Shown here in pieces: positions 8,368 through 17,049 of a stretch of 64,000 nt of DNA. This stretch comes from Methylogaea oryzae (GTDB taxonomy: Bacteria > Pseudomonadota > Gammaproteobacteria > Methylococcales > Methylococcaceae): contig NZ_AP019782.1 in assembly GCF_019669985.1 (NCBI RefSeq), positions 1,792,001-1,856,000 on the forward strand, in the 5' to 3' direction. The notes under the pieces were generated by a model. That model saw only the letters and a list, made by a program, of their open reading frames with translations, did no database searches and was not told the DNA's origin. Both the position numbers and the translations under genes were made by a program. Each line of letters starts with the position of its first letter. Within the stretch, counting starts at the first letter, position 1.

Positions 8368-9630
8368 TTAGGCCGCCGCGCGCTGGGACGCCGAGCGTTC
8401 GGCGATGGTCGCGGCCAGGTATTCGGTGTCTTCCGCGATGCCCAGGAAGCGCCCCGACCCCCAGGTGTTGAGCCAGGGCAGGCCGACGAAATACAGCCCT
8501 GGCGCGTCGGTGACGCCGCGCCGGAATTGCGGGTGGCCGCGGCCGTCGAAGACGGGCAGTTCGATCCAGCGGTAGTCCGGGCGGAAACCGATGGCCCAAA
8601 CGATGGCGGTGATGCCGGCCTCGTCGGCGTCCACGCTCAGCGGCTCGGATTCCGGTTCCCAGACCTTGCGGAACGGCGCTTCCTCCGGCGCGCCGATGCG
8701 GTTGGCCGCGATGTACTTGTCGATGTCGGCGCGTATCCGCGCGTAAACCTCGTCGGCCTCGTCCAGGTTTTTGCGCAGGTCCGGCTTGAATTCCAACCGC
8801 GCGCCCTGGATGCCGGCCATGCTGCCGTAAAGCTTCACGCCTTCCAGGGCGAAGCGGCGCAGGTCGATTTCGTGGCCGCCGTTGCGTCCGGTCAGGTAAT
8901 GGTTGGTCTTGTGCCGCGCCTCGTCGCCCAGCGGGTGCCGGTCGACGGTGAGGTCGTAAAAGCCCAGGTCGTACAGCCATTCGGTGGTTTCGCGGCCGCG
9001 GTACAGGCGCGGCGAGCGGGGCGCGCTGCCCACCGCCAGATGCACTTTGCGGCCGGCCAGGTGCAGGTCTTCCATGATCTGCACGCCGGATTGGCCGGAG
9101 CCCACCACCAGCACTTCGCCGGGCGGCAGTTGGCCGGGATTGCGGTAATGCATCGAATGCACCTGGGCGATGCGTTGCGGCAGGCTGTGGGCGTAATCGG
9201 GCACGATGGGTATGTCGTAGCCGCCGGTGGCCACCACCACATGGTCGGCGGTGTAGTCGCCGTCGCTGGTGCGGATTTCCAGCCGGTCCTGTTTGCCGCG
9301 CCGCACGCGGGTAACGGCCACGCCCTGCTTGATGGGCGCGTCGACCTTGCGGGCGAAGGCTTCGATGTATTCGACGATTTCGTCCTTGAGCATGAAGCCT
9401 TTGGGGTCGTCGCCCTGATAGGGGAAATCCGGCAGCCGGCACTGCCAGTTGGGCGTCACCAGGCAAAAGCTGTCCCAGCGGTCGGCGCGCCAGGAGTGGC
9501 CGATGCGGTTTTTCTCGAAAACGATGTGCCGGATGTCCCGCTTTTGCAGTTGGTAGCTCATCGACAGGCCGGCCTGGCCGCCGCCGACGATGATGACCGG
9601 GTAGTGTTCGCTGGGATGTGGTTGGTTCAT
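8368..9630 (-). CDS. nitH: Nit1C flavin-dependent oxidoreductase (MSMEG_0569 family)
   Basis: This is a 420-residue flavoprotein monooxygenase-like enzyme. FAD is bound by GGGQAGLSMSYQL (about 17-29) and NAD(P)H by the second Rossmann motif VVGSGQSGVQIMEDL. WRADRWDSF after the first motif is typical of the CzcO/FMO-like group. The family occurs as the last gene of Nit1C clusters, and its substrate is not established to my knowledge. It is the terminal gene here, 61 bases after nitG. An ATG start with the FAD motif directly following fixes the N-terminus. Confidence 0.9.
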   Translation of the reverse strand: MNQPHPSEHYPVIIVGGGQAGLSMSYQLQKRDIRHIVFEKNRIGHSWRADRWDSFCLVTPNWQCRLPDFPYQGDDPKGFMLKDEIVEYIEAFARKVDAPIKQGVAVTRVRRGKQDRLEIRTSDGDYTADHVVVATGGYDIPIVPDYAHSLPQRIAQVHSMHYRNPGQLPPGEVLVVGSGQSGVQIMEDLHLAGRKVHLAVGSAPRSPRLYRGRETTEWLYDLGFYDLTVDRHPLGDEARHKTNHYLTGRNGGHEIDLRRFALEGVKLYGSMAGIQGARLEFKPDLRKNLDEADEVYARIRADIDKYIAANRIGAPEEAPFRKVWEPESEPLSVDADEAGITAIVWAIGFRPDYRWIELPVFDGRGHPQFRRGVTDAPGLYFVGLPWLNTWGSGRFLGIAEDTEYLAATIAERSASQRAAA

Positions 9631-9691
9631 GTCGTTGCCTCGTGCGTCTTTGTCGTTGTTGCGGCGTTGTGCCGGGGGCGGTGCCGGGCGG

Positions 9692-9979
9692 TCAGGGTTC
9701 GAACCCTTCCACCCACACCGTGGGGTTGTCGTACGCGGCGAATTTGCCGGCGGCGGCGCGGATGGCCGCCAGTTCGTCCATGGCGCCGCTGCAATAGAAG
9801 CCGTGTTTTTGCTTCACCCGTTCGCTGGCCAAGCGCAGGGCGGCTTCGCTTTTGGCCAGGAAGTCGTCCAAGCCGTAAGCCGTGCCGGGGCTGAAGTAAT
9901 CCTTGACGACGGTGGACGGCGAGTAACAGCGGCTACGGGAGCCGTCCGGCCAGCGGACGATGAAATGCAGTTGCGGCAT
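9692..9979 (-). CDS. nitG: Nit1C small protein (MSMEG_0570 family nitrogen-starvation protein)
   Basis: This 95-residue protein lacks any catalytic motif that I recognise. The start MPQLHFIVRWPDGS and the end NPTVWVEGFEP are typical of the MSMEG_0570 family, named for nitrogen-starvation induction in its relatives. It lies three bases after nitF. The ribosome binding site is AGGAGGTGATC, an 11-base full complement of the 16S tail, and it is built from the last codons and stop of nitF. High translation of this small protein is expected from that. Confidence 0.88.
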   Translation of the reverse strand: MPQLHFIVRWPDGSRSRCYSPSTVVKDYFSPGTAYGLDDFLAKSEAALRLASERVKQKHGFYCSGAMDELAAIRAAAGKFAAYDNPTVWVEGFEP

Positions 9980-9982
9980 GGA

Positions 9983-10969
9983 TCACCTCCTAAGGGATGT
10001 CGGGGTTAAGTGAGTGGGGCCGCAGCCGAGCAGCGGCGCGGCGTTGATATCCCAAAGCAGCGCTTCGCTGCCGCGGTCGCTCAAGCGCAGGCGGCCGCTG
10101 CCGTCGGTGCGGCCCACGGCGGCGCAAGCGATGCCCCGCCGGGCGAAGCGCGCGGCGACGGCCTCGGCGTGCCGCTGGTCCACGCTGAGGACGAAGCCGT
10201 AACTGGGGAAGCAGCGCAGCCAGCGTTCCAGGGGAATTTCCGGCGGGCGCGGCACGGCGTTCACGTCGATGACGCCGCCCAGGCCGGAGCACTCCAGCAG
10301 CATCAGCGCCGTGCCGGCCAAGCCGGCCATGCTGATGTCCTTGGCGGCGGCGCACAGGCCGTCCTCCGCCAGCGACGGCAACAGCTCCAGATCGCTCCGC
10401 AAGCGCTCGGGCGGGGCGCCGGTGCTGGCGTCCCACCATAAATAGGGTTCGCGGAAACGGCCGCGCAAATCGATGGCCGCCAGCAGCGTTTGTCCGGGTT
10501 CGGCGGCGAAACTGCTCAACAGCCGCCGGGCCCGGCCCAGGATGGACACCGCCAATTGCGGGCGGTCGCCGCGCAGATTGCTGTGGCCGCCGACCAGCGG
10601 CACGCCGTAAACCTGAGACGCGGCGGCGAGCCCGTCCAGCACCGGCTCGGCTTGGCGCGCGCCGTCGCTCCAGACGGCGTCCACCACGGCCGTCGGCCGG
10701 CCGCCCATGGCGTAGATGTCGCTGACGTTGACCATCACGCCGCAATAGCCGGCGAACCATGGCTGGGCGGCGACGAAGTCGTTGAGGAAGCCTTCGGTCG
10801 CCAACAGCAGATAGCCGTCGCCGTCGGGGATGGCGGCGCAGTCGTCGCCCAGGGGCACGGCCCGCTGCGCCGCCGGGGCCAGGCTCGCCATCACCCCGGC
10901 GATATCGCGTTTGTGCGCCAAGCCCACGCTGTCGCGGACGGCATCGGTCAAGCGCGTCAGGCCGCTCAT
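9983..10969 (-). CDS. nitF: Nit1C AIR-synthase-like ATP-binding protein
   Basis: This 328-residue protein resembles PurM/SelD-type AIR synthases, which activate a substrate with ATP. The signs are GDDCAAIPDGDGYLLLATEG (about 41-60), VNVSDIYAMGGRP and LVGGHSNLRGDRP. It is the sll0787/MSMEG_0567 AIR-synthase member of Nit1C. In some genomes this domain is fused to the acetyltransferase, but here they are separate genes joined by an ATGA overlap with nitE. The start at 10969 is set by that overlap. Substrate unknown. Confidence 0.88.
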   Translation of the reverse strand: MSGLTRLTDAVRDSVGLAHKRDIAGVMASLAPAAQRAVPLGDDCAAIPDGDGYLLLATEGFLNDFVAAQPWFAGYCGVMVNVSDIYAMGGRPTAVVDAVWSDGARQAEPVLDGLAAASQVYGVPLVGGHSNLRGDRPQLAVSILGRARRLLSSFAAEPGQTLLAAIDLRGRFREPYLWWDASTGAPPERLRSDLELLPSLAEDGLCAAAKDISMAGLAGTALMLLECSGLGGVIDVNAVPRPPEIPLERWLRCFPSYGFVLSVDQRHAEAVAARFARRGIACAAVGRTDGSGRLRLSDRGSEALLWDINAAPLLGCGPTHLTPTSLRR

Positions 10970-11508
10970 GCCGCCAGCCTTCCGGTTGCGACCAGGCCGG
11001 CCGCGCCGTCGGCGCAGGGCGGATACCAGTCCAAGTCCGCTTGCATCAGATGATGGGGCCGGCCGTGCAGGGTGATTTCCTCTAGGGAGCACCAGTGCAA
11101 GCGCCGGAACAGCGGCACGTTGCGGCTTTGCACCTGGGCCAGGAAGGTGCGGCAGCCGCGGGCATGCGCGCTGCATACCGCCAGCCGGATCAGCGCCGCG
11201 CCCAGGTTGCCCTGCCTGCGGTAGTCCAAGTCCACCGCCAGGCGCGAGCCCCACCATACGCCGGGCTCGGCTTGATGGATGCGCACAGTGCCGACCACCC
11301 GGTCGGGTATTCCACCCAGGCAGGCGACGGCGACGATGGGGGTGGCGACGGCATCGACGCCGTCCCGGTCGTCGCCCTGGAAAACCCCTTGTTCCTCGCA
11401 GAACACGGCTTGCCGCAAAGCCCACATTTGCCGGAGCTCCCAGTCCTGGGTCGCCCATTTGACGCGGTACTCGCTGGGGAAAAATCGTCCCATGGGTTCG
11501 TTCAGCAT
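10966..11508 (-). CDS. nitE: Nit1C GNAT-family acetyltransferase
   Basis: The protein has 180 residues with a GNAT fold: GTVRIHQAEPGVWWGSRLAV, followed by the acetyl-CoA loop DYRRQGNLGAALIRLAV. It corresponds to the N-terminal domain of MSMEG_0567. It begins one base after nitD stops and overlaps nitF by four bases, so the three are translationally coupled. A GAGGTG lies close before the ATG at 11508; an internal ATG at 11493 is possible. What it acetylates is unknown. Confidence 0.88.
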   Translation of the reverse strand: MLNEPMGRFFPSEYRVKWATQDWELRQMWALRQAVFCEEQGVFQGDDRDGVDAVATPIVAVACLGGIPDRVVGTVRIHQAEPGVWWGSRLAVDLDYRRQGNLGAALIRLAVCSAHARGCRTFLAQVQSRNVPLFRRLHWCSLEEITLHGRPHHLMQADLDWYPPCADGAAGLVATGRLAA

Positions 11509-11509
11509 G

Positions 11510-12622
11510 TCACACCTCGTAGCCGGCCAGGGCCGAGCAAGCGCCGCACTTGGCGCAGCCCGCCGTCGTGTCGGCCGAGCGCAAGCCCGCCCGCTTCAGC
11601 ATCGCCCCCAGGCGCGGCAGGATCGCTTGCATGAACTGCGGCTCCGGGGGCGGGTGGCGTTTCAGCGGTGTGCCGGCGATGGGCACGAACGGCGCCACGA
11701 AGGGATACACGCCTTGGTCTATCAATCGCTCGCAGACGGTCAGGATCGCCTCGGCGCTGTCTCCCAGGCCGGCCAGGATGTAGGTGCTGACTTCGCCGCG
11801 GCCGAACACCGCCACCGCCGCGTCGAAGGCGTCCATGTAGCGTGCCAGGGGGATGCCGGCCTTGCCCGGCATGATGCGGGCGCGCACGTCCGGGGTGACG
11901 GCTTCCAGGTGCATTCCCAGGCTGTCGATGCCGGCGGCTTTCATGCGCGCGAACCAGGCGGCGTCGTCCGGCGGCTCGCATTGGCCCTGGATCGGCAGGT
12001 CCACGGCGGCTTTCACCGCCGCGGCGCTTTCGCACAGGATGGCCGCGCCCCGGTCGGCGAGATTGGGCGTGCCGGTGGTCATCACCATGTGTTTGACGCC
12101 GTCCAGCGTCACGGCGGCGCGGGCCACCTCGGCCAGTTGTTGCGGCGTTTTGCGCAGGATGGTTTTGCCGGCGGCCAGGGATTGGCCGATGGCGCAGAAC
12201 TGGCAGGTGGTCTTGCGGTTGCCGTAGCGGATGCAGGATTGCAGCACGGTGGTCGCCAGCACGTCGGCGCCGTGCAAGGTGGCGATATGGGAGTAGGGCA
12301 CGCCGTCGGCGGTGGCTAAATCGTAGAAACGCGGCTGGCGCGGAAAGGTGATGTGGGCGACGGCGACGCCGTCGCGGCGGATCACGGCGGAGCCTTGCGC
12401 GTCGGGCGGGCCGGCGACGAAGGGCGATGCGGCGGCTGGCGCGGTGGCGACGGGAATCATCACGGTGCGGTCGGCCAGCGTCACGGCCTTGTGATCCGAA
12501 GGGCCGGCGCCGCCGCGCCGGCCCTGCACGCCGGCCGGCTCGCCTTCCAGGCGCAAGCCCAGCGATTGCAGTTCGGCGACGAGCCCCGCCGTGGGGAATT
12601 CAGCGGGCATCGGTCGGTTCAT
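11510..12622 (-). CDS. nitD: Nit1C radical SAM protein (MSMEG_0568 family)
   Basis: This 370-residue enzyme starts at the ATG at 12622, where GAGGG lies eight bases upstream; it overlaps nitC by 23 bases. The presumed SAM-cluster cysteines are Cys130, Cys140 and Cys143, a CX9CX2C spacing instead of the usual CX3CX2C. A further CX2CX2C (356, 359, 362) near the C-terminus could hold an auxiliary Fe-S cluster. The remaining barrel motifs ([21 protein letters not shown]) fit the family. It is essential to Nit1C identity, but its reaction is not known to me. Confidence 0.9.
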   Translation of the reverse strand: MNRPMPAEFPTAGLVAELQSLGLRLEGEPAGVQGRRGGAGPSDHKAVTLADRTVMIPVATAPAAASPFVAGPPDAQGSAVIRRDGVAVAHITFPRQPRFYDLATADGVPYSHIATLHGADVLATTVLQSCIRYGNRKTTCQFCAIGQSLAAGKTILRKTPQQLAEVARAAVTLDGVKHMVMTTGTPNLADRGAAILCESAAAVKAAVDLPIQGQCEPPDDAAWFARMKAAGIDSLGMHLEAVTPDVRARIMPGKAGIPLARYMDAFDAAVAVFGRGEVSTYILAGLGDSAEAILTVCERLIDQGVYPFVAPFVPIAGTPLKRHPPPEPQFMQAILPRLGAMLKRAGLRSADTTAGCAKCGACSALAGYEV

Positions 12623-13610
12623 GGCGTTCGCCCTCGGGGATCGGTTGGGAAAACAGCGCCGCCGCATCGGCGCCGGGCGGATCGCTGAACAGGGGGGCGG
12701 CGGCCTGCCGGTTGATTCTCAAGCTCAGCAATTCCGGCCGGGCGTAGTGGCCGACCGAGTCCATCATGCGCTTGCGCTTGGTGATCAAGCTCATGTCCAG
12801 GTCGGCGACGACGATGCCTTCGCCCGCCCGCAACGGCTCCGCCAAGTGCTGGCCTTCCGGCGAGACGATCGCCGTGCAGCAGCCGCCCCGCAGGGATTTT
12901 TGCAGGGCGGGATCGGTGCTGACCGAGGCGATTTGCTCTTCGCTCAGCCAGCCGGTGGCGTTGACCACGAAGCAGCCCGATTCCAGGGCGTGGTGGCGAA
13001 TGGTGACTTCCATCTGTTCGGCGAAGATCGGCCCGACCAGCGAACCGGGAAACTGGCTGCAGTGAATTTCTTCGTGCTGCGCCATCAAGGCGTAGCGGGC
13101 CAAGGGGTTGTAGTGTTCCCAGCAAGCCAGGGCGCCGATGCGGCCGATGCCGGTGTCGACCACTTTCAGGCCGGCGGCGTCGCCTTGGCCCCAGATCATG
13201 CGTTCGTGGTAAGTGGGGGTGATTTTGCGGCGCTTCAGGGCCAGTCGGCCGGTTTCGTCGAAAATCAGCTGGGTGTTGTAGAGGCTGCCGTGGTCGCGCT
13301 CGTTGACCCCCAATACCACTACTACGCCGTGGGCCTTGGCTTGCGCGGCCACCGCGTCCACGGCGGGGCCCGGCACCGTCGGGGCTCGCTCGTACAGTTT
13401 CAGGTGTTCGCGGCCAGCCGCCACCGGCGGCAATACGAAGGAAAAATAGGGGTAGTAGGGCACGAAGGTTTCCGGAAACACCGCGAGTTGCGCACCGCGC
13501 GCCGCCGCGTCGGCGATGGCCTGGCAAACCTTGGCGACGGTGCCGTCGGAAGGGCCGAACTCCGGCGATATCTGTACCGCGGCGGCCCTGACGATTCTTT
13601 TCGATGTCAC
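12600..13610 (-). CDS. nitC: Nit1C nitrilase (Nit1 branch)
   Basis: The protein has 336 residues with a complete nitrilase triad: Glu47 ([13 protein letters not shown]), Lys129 ([12 protein letters not shown]) and Cys163 ([10 protein letters not shown]). The YYPYF and CWEHYNPL signatures mark true nitrilases rather than amidases. The family member in Pseudomonas fluorescens NCIMB 11764 has been linked to growth on cyanide as a nitrogen source, and the Synechocystis one is a nitrilase of broad range. It is the second gene of the cluster, 53 bases after nitB. Confidence 0.93.
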   Translation of the reverse strand: MTSKRIVRAAAVQISPEFGPSDGTVAKVCQAIADAAARGAQLAVFPETFVPYYPYFSFVLPPVAAGREHLKLYERAPTVPGPAVDAVAAQAKAHGVVVVLGVNERDHGSLYNTQLIFDETGRLALKRRKITPTYHERMIWGQGDAAGLKVVDTGIGRIGALACWEHYNPLARYALMAQHEEIHCSQFPGSLVGPIFAEQMEVTIRHHALESGCFVVNATGWLSEEQIASVSTDPALQKSLRGGCCTAIVSPEGQHLAEPLRAGEGIVVADLDMSLITKRKRMMDSVGHYARPELLSLRINRQAAAPLFSDPPGADAAALFSQPIPEGERHEPTDAR

Positions 13611-13663
13611 AGTCTGTTCTCCTCTCGCTCGCCGCCGGGGAGCCGGCGGCTGGGGGATGGGGC

Positions 13664-14146
13664 TTACAAGGTCCAGGTGTCCAAAACGAAGGCGTTTTCG
13701 CGGCGGTGGATCAACATGAGATCCAGCACGTCGAGGGGGCTGACGGGCCGGATGCCTTCCAGCAGGCTGGGTTCGCCGTGGCCGTAGAGGGCTTGCAACG
13801 CGAAGCGGCAGGCGTATACCTTGCCGCCCTCGGCGATGAACTTGGCGATCTGGTTGGCGTAGTTTTGGTGGCCGGGAAAGGCTTCGTCGCCCAGGCGCGG
13901 AAAGCCGCGTTGCAGCCCCAGGGTGACGCCCGGCCCATACAGCAGGATCGAGGTTTCGAAACCCTTGCGCTGCAGGCGGGTCGCCTGCAACAGGTTGACG
14001 AAGCCGATGGAGCCTTCGAAGGCCACGGTGTGGAATTTCACCAGGGCTTTTTCACCCGGCTGGGCTTTGACGTCTTCGAAGACTTTTTCCTCGTAATCGA
14101 CAAAAAAATCGCCTTTGGCGTGAGCCGGTTTTTCAACGTTGGGCAT
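13664..14146 (-). CDS. nitB: Nit1C lead protein (MSMEG_0572/Sll0783 family)
   Basis: The protein has 160 residues. Segments such as [20 protein letters not shown] and [18 protein letters not shown] fit the Sll0783 family, a DsrE-like fold associated in cyanobacteria with nitrogen starvation. It is first in the cluster and has its own leader. I chose the ATG at 14146 over the in-frame GTG at 14155, because GAGGTG lies six bases before the ATG. Confidence 0.9.
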   Translation of the reverse strand: MPNVEKPAHAKGDFFVDYEEKVFEDVKAQPGEKALVKFHTVAFEGSIGFVNLLQATRLQRKGFETSILLYGPGVTLGLQRGFPRLGDEAFPGHQNYANQIAKFIAEGGKVYACRFALQALYGHGEPSLLEGIRPVSPLDVLDLMLIHRRENAFVLDTWTL

Positions 14147-14464
14147 GGAGAGCACCTCGCAAATCGTTCGAAAAAACCCCGCGCCGCAATGGGCGGCACG
14201 GGGAACGTCGTGACTGCCAATCGGGGGAGTGATTGACGGGAACTACTTTAAGAGCGAGACGCGGACGCCGACAGATTCAGGTATCTAGGCTTTTTAGCGG
14301 TACAGATGCCGCTCGAGCGCATCTGTTATGCCGGAAAAACCGGGCAACTGTTATGGTGAATGGACGCGAAGGGAGGGGCGGCCGGCTGGGGCGTGGACGG
14401 GGAGATAGGGAGGGCGGTGCGGGCCGGCACAGGCGGCCGGGGATGGCCGCCGCCGGTTGGCCCG
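14147..14464. promoter_or_regulatory. Leader region of the nit cluster with repeats
   Basis: No gene is supported here. It contains an inverted repeat CAGATGC (14303-14309) / GCATCTG (14319-14325) around the palindrome GCTCGAGC, and a direct repeat CTGTTATG at 14323-14330 and 14348-14355. These are candidate regulator sites for the nit operon. No convincing sigma-54 pair is seen. Confidence 0.5.
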
Positions 14465-14746
14465 TTACAGAACGCCGCTTTCGATTTCGCGCAAATAGCG
14501 GAAGTCCGGGGCCTTGACGCCGGCCTTGCGGCGGATTTCCGCCAGTTCAGGAGACTCGAAGAAGCGCCGGGCGTCCTCCAGCGAAGACCATGCGGAAAAA
14601 TGGATGATGTTGTCGGCGTCGTGCTCGTGCCGCAGCAATTGGTAACTGATTTCGCCGGCGCTTTTTCGGATGCCGGCCGCTTGGTCGAAAATGCTTTTCC
14701 ATGCCGGATAGTCCGCGACTTCGTGCATGATTAAAACGTATTGCAT
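14465..14746 (-). CDS. Antibiotic-biosynthesis-monooxygenase-fold (ABM) protein
   Basis: This is a 93-residue dimeric alpha-beta barrel type protein: MQYVLIMHEVADYPAWKSIF, then a central HFSAWSSLEDARRFFES segment. The start is the ATG at 14746, with AAGGA seven bases upstream. It follows the cupin gene by 23 bases and probably shares its transcript. Members are small cofactor-free oxygenases or binding proteins, and no substrate can be given. Confidence 0.85.
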   Translation of the reverse strand: MQYVLIMHEVADYPAWKSIFDQAAGIRKSAGEISYQLLRHEHDADNIIHFSAWSSLEDARRFFESPELAEIRRKAGVKAPDFRYLREIESGVL

Positions 14747-14769
14747 AGCGATTCCTTGGTCGAGGGGGC

Positions 14770-15252
14770 TTAATAGGGCGAGCCGTCCTTGTGGGAAAAG
14801 CGCCATTTCCCGTCGACGAAGTCGGCTTGCATGTCGTCGTCGGGATAGACGACCGAATCCCCGGCGCTGCGATCGCCCACCTCCAGGTACTGCACGTCTT
14901 CATCGGTACGATTGAGCAAGCGGTGGGCGTCGCCCGTGCCCGCCTTGAATCCGGCGCACATGCCGGGCGCAAGCTGCGTCTCTCCCGCATCGGTGATCAG
15001 CACGGGATGGCCGCGCAGGATGTAGACGAATTCGTCTTGTGTGGAGTGGGCGTGGCGCAGCGCGGAAACGGCGTCGGGCGACAACGTCGTCAGGTTCACG
15101 CCGAAATTGGCCAGCCCGAACAAATCGCCGAGGGGGCGTTTTTCCCGGCCCGCCATGAGGGACGCGAAGGGCGCGGGATAAATCGACGGTTTGGTGCGCG
15201 GGGCCGCTTGTTCCGCCACCACGGCGATGGGAGGACGATCTTGATTGTTCAT
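14770..15252 (-). CDS. Cupin-domain protein
   Basis: The protein has 160 residues. A single cupin barrel spans about 40-130, with metal-ligand motifs RHAHSTQDEFVYILRG (first) and the AGFKAGTGDAHRLLN segment (second). The ATG at 15252 has AAGGAG five bases upstream, which fixes the start. It lies 22 bases after the metallo-beta-lactamase-fold gene and 23 before the ABM gene on the same strand, suggesting one operon. The C-terminal tail (VVYPDDDMQAD) is common in cupins related to sugar or small-molecule handling. The reaction is unknown. Confidence 0.87.
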   Translation of the reverse strand: MNNQDRPPIAVVAEQAAPRTKPSIYPAPFASLMAGREKRPLGDLFGLANFGVNLTTLSPDAVSALRHAHSTQDEFVYILRGHPVLITDAGETQLAPGMCAGFKAGTGDAHRLLNRTDEDVQYLEVGDRSAGDSVVYPDDDMQADFVDGKWRFSHKDGSPY

Positions 15253-15274
15253 GGCGCTCCTTGGCGGGTGGCTT

Positions 15275-16258
15275 TCACGGCGTTTTCGCGGCGTCGGCCG
15301 GCTTGGCCAACGGGGTGAACTCGATCGGCACCCAGCTGTAACGGTCTTTGCCGTCCGCACGGACGTGGCCGATTCCGGGAAACGGCAGGTGCATGCCGGC
15401 CACCAGGGATTTGCTCGCCGCCATCGCTTTCATGATGCGGAGCCGGGTGGCGATAGCTTGTTTCTGGTCGATGTCGAATTCGACGGAAACTCCTGGTTTG
15501 GCGAACTGCACGGCGTGGGCGTGCACCAGGTCGCCCCAAATCAGCAGCTTTTGGCCGTCGGATTCGACCGCATAGGCGGTGTGGCCCGGCGTATGGCCGT
15601 CGGCTTTGACCGACGTCACGCCCGGCACCAGTTCGCTACCGGGCGTGAACGTGGTCCACTGCCCGCTGGCCACATAAGGCGCGGCGTTGTCGCGCGCCAT
15701 TTTGAAAAATGGCTGGACTTCGGCCGGCGCGTTGTCGGCGACCTGTTGCGACAGCCAGAAGTCGCTGTCCGCTTGGGAAACGAAAATTTTGGCGTTGCCG
15801 AATAGCGGTCGGCCGTCGGCGTCGTTCAGCCCGCCCACGTGGTCGGCGTGCAGATGGGTGATGACCACGGTGTCCACTTGGGCGGGTTCATAACCGGCGG
15901 CCTTCATGTTTTGCAACACAAAGCCCAGCGAAGGGCCGAACAGCTTGGCGGCGCCGGTATCGACCAGCACCAGGTGATTGCCGGTATTGATCAAATAGGC
16001 GTTTACCGCCGTTTGCATTTTGGGGTTGCCGACGAACATGCGCGACAGCAGGCGTTGCAGATCGGCGGCTGCGGCGTCCTTTAGTACCTTGCTGTCCAAT
16101 TCGATGGCGCCATCGAAAAGCGCCGTGATTTCAAACCGGCCGAGTTGGGCGCGGTAATAGCCGGGCACCTGGGTTTGCGCTTGCGGGGCGTCCGCTTGGG
16201 CGAGGGGGGCGAGTGCGAGCAAGGCGACGGCCAAGATGCGCCGGAGAAAGTGGGTCAT
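15275..16258 (-). CDS. Exported metallo-beta-lactamase-fold hydrolase
   Basis: The protein has 327 residues. Residues 1-22 form a Sec signal peptide ending ALAPLAQA. The zinc motif HLHADH is at 135-140 (His135, His137, Asp139, His140), and further metal ligands are in DGHTPGHTAY and GDLVHAH. It is a periplasmic hydrolase of the lactonase/quinoprotein-relay-like group, not evidently an antibiotic resistance enzyme. It is upstream of the cupin and ABM genes and likely in an operon with them. Confidence 0.88.
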   Translation of the reverse strand: MTHFLRRILAVALLALAPLAQADAPQAQTQVPGYYRAQLGRFEITALFDGAIELDSKVLKDAAAADLQRLLSRMFVGNPKMQTAVNAYLINTGNHLVLVDTGAAKLFGPSLGFVLQNMKAAGYEPAQVDTVVITHLHADHVGGLNDADGRPLFGNAKIFVSQADSDFWLSQQVADNAPAEVQPFFKMARDNAAPYVASGQWTTFTPGSELVPGVTSVKADGHTPGHTAYAVESDGQKLLIWGDLVHAHAVQFAKPGVSVEFDIDQKQAIATRLRIMKAMAASKSLVAGMHLPFPGIGHVRADGKDRYSWVPIEFTPLAKPADAAKTP

Positions 16259-16315
16259 GTTTAGTCCCTTAAGTTACAGAGGTTTAGTTCGGAGGCATTG
16301 TAAAACGGCGAGCGC

Positions 16316-16840
16316 TCAATCAGGCCGGGCTCGGGCGACCGTTTGCAGTTTCGCGTCGATTTGCCGCGCCAAGTTTTCAACGCCTTTGCCGCTGAAGTTC
16401 TGTTGCTGGCCTTTGACCTCCACCACGAACTCTTCCACGAGGCGGCCGGTCTGCACGTCGACGACGCGGGCGGTGAAGTGGACGAACAGGAAACTGGGCT
16501 TGCTGACCCGCCCCACGATCACGAACCGGCTGCCCAGGGATTTGCCCAGCAGCGCCGCTTCGTCGGGGTGATCCCACAAATACCCGAAGCCGTGGCTGGC
16601 GGCCCTTTGGACATCGGCGTCCACGGCAACGATACGGTAGCCGTTTTTGCCGGACAGGCTGCTTTCCAGCAAAGGCTTGAGCGAAGCGGTTCTTCGTACC
16701 TCTTCGGCAACGCCGGGGTTGGAGGTGATGTCGTGTAGCTCGAAATCCAACACGGCGATGGGCGTGTCGGCCCCGGCGGAGAGGGAAACGAGCAAGAGCA
16801 GGGCGAGGACCGGTCCGAGCGGGTTTTTCAGGAGGGGCAT
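16316..16840 (-). CDS. Periplasmic DUF2380/DUF3280-type protein
   Basis: The protein has 174 residues with a signal peptide (1-24, LLLLVSLSAGA). The mature part begins with PIAVLDFELHD, the mark of this family of unknown function. It also has SRFVIVGRVSKPSFLFVHF and a long polar C-terminal helix. It may be a lipoprotein-like periplasmic binding subunit. The gene lies 57 bases before the metallo-beta-lactamase-fold gene on the same strand. Confidence 0.8.
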   Translation of the reverse strand: MPLLKNPLGPVLALLLLVSLSAGADTPIAVLDFELHDITSNPGVAEEVRRTASLKPLLESSLSGKNGYRIVAVDADVQRAASHGFGYLWDHPDEAALLGKSLGSRFVIVGRVSKPSFLFVHFTARVVDVQTGRLVEEFVVEVKGQQQNFSGKGVENLARQIDAKLQTVARARPD

Positions 16841-17049
16841 GGCGACTTTCCTTCTTCACGTTAGCGATTTGGCGACGACCGGATGCCGCCGCTCGATGCG
16901 GGCGAGCCGGGGCGCGTTCGGTCCAACCCATCGCGCTGCAAACCCCGGTATCGCCTTGGCGGCTGCGGGCGGGCGGCGTCCTGTGTCACAATGAAACGGA
17001 TTGAATCACAAAAAATGACGCCGCGTCAAAAACTATCCTTAACGTCAAA

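Noticed and set aside
7069-9894. Open frame of about 940 codons across tetR, PNPOx-like gene and nitH
   Set aside because: It crosses three well-supported genes in other frames and is rich in Arg/Gly/Ala low-complexity sequence.
14165-14225. Possible sigma-54 promoter for the nit cluster (TTGGCA and TTGCGG fragments)
   Set aside because: The GG and GC pairs are not at the required 10-base spacing.
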